Assembly: GCA_009703165.1 (NCBI GenBank)
Contig: WLGP01000077.1
Coordinates: 1-5,262 of the forward strand
Length of the DNA stretch: 5,262 nt
From: Actinomycetota bacterium
Lineage (GTDB): Bacteria > Actinomycetota > Actinomycetes > Nanopelagicales > Nanopelagicaceae
Direction of reading: 5' to 3'
Shown here: piece by piece, positions 1 to 5,262 of the stretch
Layout of the letters: each line of letters begins with the position of its first letter
Numbering within the stretch: the stretch's first letter is position 1
Program-made: the position numbers and the translations under genes
The notes under the pieces: model-generated
What the model saw: the letters and a program-made list of their open reading frames with translations, nothing else
What the model was told of the DNA's origin: nothing
The model's database searches: none

Positions 1-1
1 A

Positions 2-592
2 ACACGTACCGAATTCGGTAAGGGTGCTTCACGTCGTGCACGCGTTGCAGGACTTGTCCCAGCAGTTATCTACGGCCACGGTGAGAAGCCACTTCACATC
101 ACATTGCCAGCTAAGGCACTCGGCGTAGCTCTCAAAGAGTCAAACGTTCTTCTTAACATCGAAATCGATGGAAAGGTTGAACTCACACTTCCAAAGTCAG
201 TAGTTCGCCACCCACTCAAGCAGATCCTTGAGCACGTTGACCTCGTACTTGTTCGTCGCGGCGAGAAGGTAACTGTTGACGTTCCAGTTCACACCGAAGG
301 TAAGCACGATCCAGATGGAATCCTCGAGCACGTCAACCACACAATTGAGGTTGAGGCAGAGGCAACATCTATCCCTAACTTCCTTACACTCAGCATCGAA
401 GGCATGGCAGCTGGTACATCTAAGTACGCATCTGATATCGCTCTTCCTGCAGGTACAACACTTGTCAGCGATCCAAAGACAATCGTTGTTCACCTCTCTG
501 ACCGCTCAACTGCAGCAGCTGTAGAAGAGACTGCAGCACCAGCAGCAGATGCCGCGGCACCTGCAGCAGATGCTGATAAGAAGGACGCATAA
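2..592 (+). CDS. rplY: Large ribosomal subunit protein bL25, long CTC/TL5 form (5' end outside window)
   Basis: Binds 5S rRNA in the central protuberance of the 50S subunit; the two-domain form is also known as general stress protein CTC. The frame is open from base 2 and gives 196 residues before TAA at 590-592. It begins TRTEFGKGASRRAR..GLVPAVIYG, the family's N-terminal signature, so only about ten residues plus the start codon are missing. The TTG at 104 is an internal leucine, not the start. The 5S-binding beta-barrel domain fills about visible residues 1-90. The CTC C-terminal domain follows (DGILEHVNH.IEVEA..IP, then SDIALPAGTTLVSDPKTIVV). The last 25 or so residues are an Ala/Pro/Asp tail ending in DKKDA and containing an APAADA duplication. 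Codon use is strongly biased (19 leucines, none TTA), as expected of a highly expressed ribosomal protein. pth follows 18 bases downstream and is probably co-transcribed. The family call is secure; the true start is not visible. Confidence 0.96.
   Translation, partial: TRTEFGKGASRRARVAGLVPAVIYGHGEKPLHITLPAKALGVALKESNVLLNIEIDGKVELTLPKSVVRHPLKQILEHVDLVLVRRGEKVTVDVPVHTEGKHDPDGILEHVNHTIEVEAEATSIPNFLTLSIEGMAAGTSKYASDIALPAGTTLVSDPKTIVVHLSDRSTAAAVEETAAPAADAAAPAADADKKDA
536..574 (+). repeat. Tandem 18-base repeat coding for the APAADA tail of bL25
   Basis: Two 18-base copies (536-553 and 557-574), separated by one GCG codon, encode A-P-A-A-D-A twice. They differ at two third-codon positions only (CCA/CCT and GCC/GCT). 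This is a short in-frame duplication in the low-complexity C-terminal tail. Such Ala/Pro-rich tails are common and length-variable in actinobacterial CTC proteins, so the copy number probably varies between relatives. Confidence 0.75.
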
Positions 593-606
593 CCCGTACC
601 CTTTCT

Positions 607-674
607 CATTATGACGTGGTTGGTAGTGGGCCTGGGTAATCCAGGCGATCAATACGCTGCCACCCGTCATAATG
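607..674 (+). other. Predicted mRNA hairpin enclosing the pth start codon
   Basis: CATTATGACG (607-616) is the exact reverse complement of CGTCATAATG (665-674), giving a 10-bp stem. In it the start codon AUG (611-613) pairs with CAU of codon 20 (668-670). The stem can continue with TGG 617-619 against CCA 660-662 across a two-base bulge. Inside the loop, GCCTGG (630-635) and CCAGGC (641-646) form a second perfect 6-bp GC-rich hairpin with a GTAAT loop. All of this is read directly from sequence. That it folds in the cell or regulates translation is inference. Both stem sides overlap strongly conserved codons (start, GLGNPG, RHN), so part of the complementarity may be incidental. Confidence 0.4.
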
Positions 675-1186
675 TGGGTCAGATGGTGATTGACCATCTT
701 GTTAAACGCCACAATGTAAAACTTGCAAGTCATAAATCCCGCACACATATTGCCGCCTACAAATTAGGCGTTGGCATCGATGCGCATCCGATCATTCTCG
801 CTAAATCACATAGCTATATGAATGAGACCGGCGGGCCGATTAAAGCGTTGGCTAACTTTTACTCAGTTGAACCAGCAAAGATCATCGTCTTACATGACGA
901 GTTAGATATTGGTTATGCAGTCATTCGCAGCAAATTAGGTGGCGGAGATAATGGCCACAATGGTTTGAAATCAATGACCTCAGCCTTTGGTACCCCTGAT
1001 TACTATCGCATTCGTTTAGGTATTGGCCGCCCAATGGGGCAACAGGATCCAGCTGACTTTGTCTTGAAGCAGTTTAGTAAAGAAGAGAAGAAAGACCTTG
1101 ATGAATTTATCGATCGAGGTAGCGATGTTGTCGAGTGCCTGATTGAAAAAGGGCTCGAATTCACCCAATCTAAATTTAATTCGTAG
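611..1186 (+). CDS. pth: Peptidyl-tRNA hydrolase, complete
   Basis: Cytosolic monomeric esterase that cleaves peptidyl-tRNA released by stalled or aborted ribosomes, freeing tRNA and peptide; normally essential in bacteria. The 191 residues match the usual family length. Active-site and substrate residues are in place: Asn10 in VGLGNPG, catalytic His20 in TRHNVG, Asn71 in SYMNETG, Asp96 in LHDELD, and Asn117 in GGGDNGHNGLKS, corresponding to E. coli N10, H20, N68, D93 and N114. The ATG at 611 sets Asn10 and His20 at canonical positions, which fixes the start even though the preceding 18 bases are pyrimidine-rich and show no Shine-Dalgarno sequence. Translation may depend on coupling to rplY, whose stop lies just upstream. 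Five of its 16 leucines use TTA, unlike rplY, suggesting lower expression. It ends at TAG 1184-1186, one base before the ppc stop on the other strand. Confidence 0.98.
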   Translation: MTWLVVGLGNPGDQYAATRHNVGQMVIDHLVKRHNVKLASHKSRTHIAAYKLGVGIDAHPIILAKSHSYMNETGGPIKALANFYSVEPAKIIVLHDELDIGYAVIRSKLGGGDNGHNGLKSMTSAFGTPDYYRIRLGIGRPMGQQDPADFVLKQFSKEEKKDLDEFIDRGSDVVECLIEKGLEFTQSKFNS

Positions 1187-1187
1187 A

Positions 1188-3878
1188 TCAGCCTGTATTT
1201 CGTAGGCCTGCAGCAACACCGTTAATCGTCAGCAAGAGCGCACGAATCAGCGTTGGATCTGCTTCTTGCCCCTCAGAGCGCACGCGCTGCAAGAGATTTA
1301 CCTGCAAGAGATGCAGTGGTGAGAGATAGGCATCGCGCACCTGCAAGGTGCGAGCAAGGACTGGTTGTTCGCTAAGCAGCGCATCCTTCTTGGTAAGAAG
1401 CAAAATCTCAGCAACCGTTAACTCAAATTCAGCGGTGATCTCATCAAGGAAGTGGCGAAGTTCTTGCGGAACAAGTGTTTCAACATATCTGCGCGCTGTC
1501 GCCAAATCTGTCTTAGCAAGGGTCATCTCAACGTTACTGATGAAGGTGTGGAAGAAGTGCCAATCCTTGAGCATTGCGCTCATGACCTCGCTCTTGCCAG
1601 CCTCGCGCGCTGCCTTTAAACCAGATCCAACACCGAACCAGCCCGGAACAATCTGGCGAGATTGAGTCCAACCAAATACCCAAGGGATTGCGCGCAGTGA
1701 ACCAAGTCCAGTTGAAGCATCTGGGCGCCGTGATGGACGTGAACCTAAGAAGAGATTTCCAAGTTGTTCTACTGGAGTAGATGCGTAGAAATACGCAGGA
1801 AGATCTGGATGATCAATTAACTTTCGGTACTGAGCAAAAGAAGCGTCTGAGATCAGATCCATGCAGGTATTCCAGCGATCGAGCTCTTCTTCACTTTGAC
1901 GTGGTGCGCGGTTAAGAACTGTGGCCTCAAGGGAAGCCGCAAGTGTTAACTCAACATTTTCGCGAGCAAGGGCTGGCAGCGAATACTTATCGCTAATAAC
2001 TTCACCTTGTTCAGTAACTTTAATTTCACCGTCGATAGAGCCCCAAGGCAGCGCAACAAGAGCCTCATACGTTGGCCCGCCACCGCGACCTACAGAGCCA
2101 CCGCGACCATGGAATAGGCGAAGGCGAACGCCGTACTTCTTTGCAATATCGCGCAGTTGACGCTGTGCTCGGTGGATCTCCCACTGGCTTGTAGCAATAC
2201 CTGCATCTTTATTCGAATCTGAATATCCAAGCATTACCTCTTGGATATCTCCTCGAAGTTCTACGACTTTTCTATATGTGGGGTTGGAGAGTAGCTTCTC
2301 TAGAATTTCGCCAGCTGCGCGAAGTTCAGCGACAGTTTCAAGAAGCGGTGCAAAACCAATCTTGGCAACGCCGGCATTGATATCAACGAGCCCGGCAAGT
2401 TTTCCTAGGACAGTTGATGCAATCAGATCATCTGCCCCCTTTGTCATAGAGACGATGTAGGTCTCGATGATCTCTGGACCGAAATCTGCAATGAGTTCGT
2501 TGATGGCAACGAAGGTATTGAAGGTCTTTGCATCATTGCCGGTAAGGGCAGCAGTTGAAAGATCTGTCGAACTTGCAAGAATTTCAGTCAACGTAACAAA
2601 ACGCTTGTCATGGCTCTGTTGGCCATATGTGCCACCGATAATCGCAGCAAGTGCGCTGTGGTGGGCATCTGAATGCTCACGGACATCAAGGGTTGCATGT
2701 GTAATTCCAAAGGCTGCCACCGAGCGAATTGTGCGCTCAAGCAGGCCAGTTGCGATCAACTCACCGCGATGGGCAAAGAGTGAATCACGCATCAACGTTA
2801 GATCTGCAAGGAGTTCAGATGTGTCTTTGTAATCGCGATGTGGAACATGGGCAGTTCCCTTTGCATGGCGTTCGCGAGTCATTGCTAGGCGATGCACGAT
2901 TGCAGTTGCCTTGAGGCGGTATGGCTCTTGAGCATTAAGGCGACGAAAACGCGCTTCAAATTCTGGGATGTGCTTGAGATCTTCCTCAACCGACGCGGAA
3001 AGTTCTGGAGTTGCACCGATGATGCGGGTAGATACAGAGAGCATCTGACGGAGTTGATCCATTGCTGCAATCGTTGTGCGGATTGCATGGCCTACTTGAA
3101 GAACTACAGCGGCCTTTGTTACCTCTGGAGTGATATTTGGATTTCCATCACGATCGCCACCAATCCATGTACCAAAGGTAAGTGGACGTGCGGTGACGGG
3201 TAGATCAACCCCGATGCGCTTGAGCTCATGGGCAAATTCATTCAAGACTTCTGGAACTGTGGTGCGCGCTAAATCATCGAGGTAGTACAAAGCATTCATC
3301 GCCTCATCGAGCGGCTCTGGGCGATCAACGCGCAGCTCATCTGTCTGCCACAGTAGATCAACAATTTCAGCAAGTGATTGTGAATTCGTCACACTCTTTG
3401 GCAGATCCAACAAACGAGAGATTTCACCAAGTTTATTAAGAATTGAACGACGTGCCGCCTCAGTAGGGTGTGCGGTAAAGACTGGGCGGACATTAAGTTC
3501 GCTAATCCACTGTTCAAGATCTTCTTGTGTGAATTGGTGGCCTGGTGTCTGTGCCTTCTGCGCAGCGCTGATCTTGTCAACTGCCCGTGAAATCCACGAT
3601 CCACGTTCTTCGCGTGCTGATGCAATGATGCGCACACGGTTTACTTGTTCGGCAACATTTGCAAGATGGAAGTAGGTGCTAAATGCGCGTACCAATTGAA
3701 TTGAATCTTCAACTGATAGATCTTTAAGAACTTCACTGCCGCTACCTTCGCGGACTGCTTTGCGAACACTTTCAACAAGATCAAGGAGATCTTGCCCTTC
3801 TTGGCGAACAAGAGTCTGACCCAGGAGATCTCCTAAGCGGCGCACATCTGCGCGCAGAGCCTCATCCTGAAATGTCAT
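1188..3878 (-). CDS. ppc: Phosphoenolpyruvate carboxylase, complete
   Basis: Catalyses irreversible carboxylation of PEP with bicarbonate to oxaloacetate and phosphate, refilling the TCA cycle; cytosolic, normally a homotetramer. From ATG 3878 it has 896 residues, within the family range (E. coli 883). Visible hallmarks: catalytic His137 in TAHPTE, GGDRDGNPN (240-248), metal ligands Glu514 (PLLET) and Asp554 with Lys557 in GYSDSNKDAG, the mobile loop FHGRGGSVGRGGGP (589-602) with His590, Arg592 and Arg598, and the C-terminal RNTG. Lys789, Arg848 and Asn894, with Arg598, align with the E. coli aspartate-inhibitor site, so allosteric inhibition by aspartate is likely. Start choice: ATG 3878 has GAG at about 9 bases; ATG 3884, two codons upstream, is possible but its GAG is too close. 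The frame stays open to a TTG at 4049, but that extension is unlike PPC and would overlap mfd. Stop TGA is at 1188-1190. It converges on pth and diverges from mfd, so it is probably monocistronic. Confidence 0.97.
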   Translation of the reverse strand: MTFQDEALRADVRRLGDLLGQTLVRQEGQDLLDLVESVRKAVREGSGSEVLKDLSVEDSIQLVRAFSTYFHLANVAEQVNRVRIIASAREERGSWISRAVDKISAAQKAQTPGHQFTQEDLEQWISELNVRPVFTAHPTEAARRSILNKLGEISRLLDLPKSVTNSQSLAEIVDLLWQTDELRVDRPEPLDEAMNALYYLDDLARTTVPEVLNEFAHELKRIGVDLPVTARPLTFGTWIGGDRDGNPNITPEVTKAAVVLQVGHAIRTTIAAMDQLRQMLSVSTRIIGATPELSASVEEDLKHIPEFEARFRRLNAQEPYRLKATAIVHRLAMTRERHAKGTAHVPHRDYKDTSELLADLTLMRDSLFAHRGELIATGLLERTIRSVAAFGITHATLDVREHSDAHHSALAAIIGGTYGQQSHDKRFVTLTEILASSTDLSTAALTGNDAKTFNTFVAINELIADFGPEIIETYIVSMTKGADDLIASTVLGKLAGLVDINAGVAKIGFAPLLETVAELRAAGEILEKLLSNPTYRKVVELRGDIQEVMLGYSDSNKDAGIATSQWEIHRAQRQLRDIAKKYGVRLRLFHGRGGSVGRGGGPTYEALVALPWGSIDGEIKVTEQGEVISDKYSLPALARENVELTLAASLEATVLNRAPRQSEEELDRWNTCMDLISDASFAQYRKLIDHPDLPAYFYASTPVEQLGNLFLGSRPSRRPDASTGLGSLRAIPWVFGWTQSRQIVPGWFGVGSGLKAAREAGKSEVMSAMLKDWHFFHTFISNVEMTLAKTDLATARRYVETLVPQELRHFLDEITAEFELTVAEILLLTKKDALLSEQPVLARTLQVRDAYLSPLHLLQVNLLQRVRSEGQEADPTLIRALLLTINGVAAGLRNTG

Positions 3879-3918
3879 GCGCATATTCTCGCAGGCAATC
3901 CTGACTTCGCACACACCG

Positions 3919-3924
3919 TAGACT
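3919..3924 (+). promoter_or_regulatory. mfd: Candidate -10 element for mfd (weak)
   Basis: TAGACT fits the TAnnnT form seen in many actinobacterial -10 elements and lies about 58 bases upstream of the mfd start. A transcript from here would include the inverted repeat at 3934-3959 in its leader. No clear -35 is seen. An alternative, TTGACC at 3945-3950 as a -35, lacks a matching -10 at the right distance. Confidence 0.22.
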
Positions 3925-3927
3925 TTG

Positions 3928-3933
3928 CATATA
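3928..3933 (-). promoter_or_regulatory. ppc: Candidate -10 element for ppc (weak)
   Basis: On the minus strand this reads TATATG, roughly 45 bases upstream of the ppc start. That is suitable for a leader of about 40 bases. No convincing -35 hexamer lies 16-18 bases further upstream; TTGGTC is present but only about 13 bases away, overlapping the inverted repeat. The call rests on position and one hexamer only. Confidence 0.25.
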
Positions 3934-3959
3934 GCCCCCTGGTCTTGACCAAGCGGGGC
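3934..3959. repeat. Nested inverted repeat in the ppc-mfd divergent region
   Basis: Outer arms GCCCC (3934-3938) and GGGGC (3955-3959) flank an inner palindrome TGGTC-TT-GACCA (3940-3951). An overlapping palindrome, CTTG-AC-CAAG (3944-3953), shares its centre region. It sits between two divergent genes, where a dimeric regulator's operator would be expected. As RNA it could be a hairpin in the mfd leader. The complementarity is seen directly; any function is inferred. Confidence 0.45.
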
Positions 3960-3970
3960 CAGTTGCCATT

Positions 3971-3977
3971 GGGGGAG
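3971..3977 (+). promoter_or_regulatory. mfd: Shine-Dalgarno sequence of mfd
   Basis: GGGGGAG ends four bases before ATG 3982. The GGAG core is complementary to the 16S rRNA 3' end, at a short but workable spacing. It decides the mfd start, since it lies too close to GTG 3979 and no other in-frame start nearby has one. The G-run could pair with CCCCC at 3935-3939. Confidence 0.6.
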
Positions 3978-3981
3978 TGTG

Positions 3982-5262
3982 ATGCGCGGATTAGTCTCAG
4001 TAATCGAGACCAACTCATCAGTAGTCGATGCTCTCAACGATGCTGCCAAAGTTATTGCACCAAGTCCTGCCTATCCATTTCTCCTTGCAGCGCGCGCTAA
4101 ATCTCACCCGCTGCTGATCATTACAAGTTCTTCACGATCTGCAGAAGATCTTGCACATGAAATTGGCGAACTACATCCACGAGTTCTGGAATTTCCTGCA
4201 TGGGAAACGCTGCCGCACGAGCGCTTAAGTCCCCGCAGTGACACTGTGGCTCGTCGCATCGCAACTTTGCACGATCTCAATACCGCAAGCAAAGATTTCC
4301 CAGTTGTGATCACACCAGTACGCGGTGCAATCCATAGATTTATCGCAGCAATTTCAGAACTTCCGCTGCGCACCTTAGAGATTGGCCAAGAAGTATCTCT
4401 GACCGATCTTGTTGAGCACTTAACGCTTAACGCATATTCCCGTACCGACCTGGTTGAAAAACGCGGCGAGTTTGCAGTGCGCGGTGGCATCATTGATGTC
4501 TTCTTCCCACTAGCGATACATCCAGTACGTATTGAATTCTTTGGCGATGAGATCGAAGAGATGAAGTACTTTGATGTAGCCGATCAACGTACCCAGTTAC
4601 CGGTTACCGGAAAGATTGAAATTCTCCCTTGCCGTGAATTCATTCTAACGCCTGACGTTCAAGAGCAGGCTCGCGCGCTGCAGGGTAAGTACCCATCGGC
4701 TTCAGAGATCCTAGGTAAGATTGCAGAAGGAATTTCATGCGATGGTATGGAATCTCTTATTCCGATGTTGGTCCAAGAGTTAACGACAATCACCGAGCAG
4801 ATGCCGGCAAATACCGAAGTGATCTTTATCGATGACGAACGAATTAAGTCACGTAGCGCCGATCTCATCGCCACAAATGATGAGTTCTTCCACGCTGCCT
4901 GGTCGAGTGCGGCAATTGGCGGCACATCACCATTGCCAGTTGATGCAACTACCTATCTTGATTGGGATCAACTGCATGAGGTCATCGCTGCATCGGGTCT
5001 CACCGTTCGGTCATTGAACGCCTTTGGAAGCGATCTAGATACCAGCGCCACCTTCTTAGATTTCACAGCAATTGATCCGATGCGCGGAGATAGCGATCGT
5101 GCGATTGAGCTGCTGCGCCAAGGGCTTGATGCTCATCAGAGCGTGGTTTTCTCCGCATCTGGCCACGGAATGATGGAGCGCTATGCCGGCATATTCCGCG
5201 CTGCAGATCTACCCGTGCACCTAGTTGAAACACTCCATGCCGCACCAACCAAGGGTCTTATC
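3982..5262 (+). CDS. mfd: Transcription-repair coupling factor Mfd, N-terminal part (3' end outside window)
   Basis: Mfd is an ATP-dependent translocase that removes RNA polymerase stalled at DNA lesions and recruits UvrA for excision repair. The 427 visible codons are about a third of a usual 1,100-1,200-residue protein. They cover the UvrB-like N-terminal module and the beginning of what follows. Diagnostic segments: APSPAYPFLLAA (26-37), where UvrB has its Walker A but Mfd is normally degenerate, as here; FPAWETLPHERLSPRSD (71-87); and VEKRGEFAVRGGIIDVFFP (158-176) followed by RIEFFGDEIEEM (183-194), the UvrB-homologous core whose module contacts UvrA. Residues about 220-360 are variable, as usual between these domains. 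The RNA polymerase-interacting domain and the RecG-like helicase motifs lie past the edge. ATG 3982 is chosen because of GGGGGAG just upstream and because the protein then has the usual short lead before the first conserved strand. The gene diverges from ppc. No frameshift is seen. Confidence 0.95.
   Translation, partial: MRGLVSVIETNSSVVDALNDAAKVIAPSPAYPFLLAARAKSHPLLIITSSSRSAEDLAHEIGELHPRVLEFPAWETLPHERLSPRSDTVARRIATLHDLNTASKDFPVVITPVRGAIHRFIAAISELPLRTLEIGQEVSLTDLVEHLTLNAYSRTDLVEKRGEFAVRGGIIDVFFPLAIHPVRIEFFGDEIEEMKYFDVADQRTQLPVTGKIEILPCREFILTPDVQEQARALQGKYPSASEILGKIAEGISCDGMESLIPMLVQELTTITEQMPANTEVIFIDDERIKSRSADLIATNDEFFHAAWSSAAIGGTSPLPVDATTYLDWDQLHEVIAASGLTVRSLNAFGSDLDTSATFLDFTAIDPMRGDSDRAIELLRQGLDAHQSVVFSASGHGMMERYAGIFRAADLPVHLVETLHAAPTKGLI

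Noticed and set aside
104..106. TTG at 104 as the start of the first gene
   Set aside because: The same frame is open to the left edge and encodes the conserved bL25 N-terminal signature, so the TTG is an internal leucine codon.
197..493. Minus-strand ORF encoding a cysteine-rich protein
   Set aside because: It is antisense to rplY. The cysteines arise because GCA (Ala) and ACA (Thr), abundant in rplY, read as TGC and TGT on the other strand. It has no family resemblance.
1156..1183. CGAATT...AATTCG inverted repeat at the end of pth as a terminator
   Set aside because: The stem is only six AT-rich pairs with a 16-base loop, it lies within the coding sequence, and no T-run follows.
2467..2832. 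Plus-strand ORF of 121 codons inside ppc
   Set aside because: It is antisense to a well-conserved PPC segment, and the composition is what reverse-complemented PPC codons give. The other plus-strand ORFs across 1348-3203 fail for the same reason.
3979..3981. GTG immediately before ATG as the mfd start
   Set aside because: It would leave only one base after the Shine-Dalgarno sequence. The ATG at 3982 has better spacing and codon.
3879..4049. N-terminal extension of ppc to a TTG at 4049 (57 extra codons)
   Set aside because: The extra residues do not resemble PPC. The enzyme already has a full-length N-terminus from ATG 3878/3884, and the extension would run antisense through the mfd start and its Shine-Dalgarno.
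4104..4493. Minus-strand ORF of 129 codons opposite mfd
   Set aside because: The plus strand encodes conserved Mfd segments through the whole interval, so this frame is a shadow rich in Ser and Arg without recognisable domains.
1..5262. tRNA or rRNA genes, CRISPR arrays, insertion sequences, phage or defence modules
   Set aside because: Nearly all of the window is covered by four housekeeping genes. The only gaps are 18, 1 and about 100 bases, and no such structure was seen in them.

Overview
The window looks like an ordinary housekeeping stretch of a moderate-GC actinobacterial chromosome. Four protein genes can be supported: the 3' part of rplY (bL25/CTC family), complete pth, complete ppc on the minus strand, and the 5' part of mfd. 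The placement rests on three things. The bL25 is the long two-domain CTC form with an Ala-rich tail. The Pth and PEP carboxylase motifs have actinobacterial flavour (GGGDNGHNGLKS in Pth; LLGQTLVRQEG near the PPC start). rplY and pth are adjacent with mfd nearby, an order I associate with Actinobacteria. The base composition is well below that of typical high-GC actinomycetes, which would fit a streamlined aquatic lineage such as the freshwater acI/Nanopelagicales group, but that is inference, not proof.

Layout: bases 2-592 (+) hold rplY, lacking roughly its first ten codons. After 18 bases comes pth (611-1186, +), probably on the same transcript. ppc (1188-3878, -) converges on pth with one base between the stop codons and no recognisable terminator. 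A compact divergent region of about 100 bases (3879-3981) separates ppc from mfd. It carries a nested inverted repeat, a good Shine-Dalgarno sequence for mfd and weak candidate promoter elements. mfd (3982-5262, +) runs off the right edge after 427 codons, within its UvrB-like N-terminal half.

Functionally, bL25 and Pth both serve translation (5S rRNA binding in the large subunit; recycling of peptidyl-tRNA). PPC is an anaplerotic enzyme making oxaloacetate from PEP and bicarbonate. Mfd couples stalled RNA polymerase to nucleotide excision repair. Nothing points to a mobile element, CRISPR array, defence system or other accessory module, and I found no new biological system here. The items most worth a second look are non-coding: a perfect 10-bp inverted repeat that would pair the pth start codon with the codon of its catalytic histidine, in a gene with no visible ribosome binding site; and a C-run in the ppc-mfd intergenic region that could pair either with a hairpin partner or with the mfd Shine-Dalgarno sequence.
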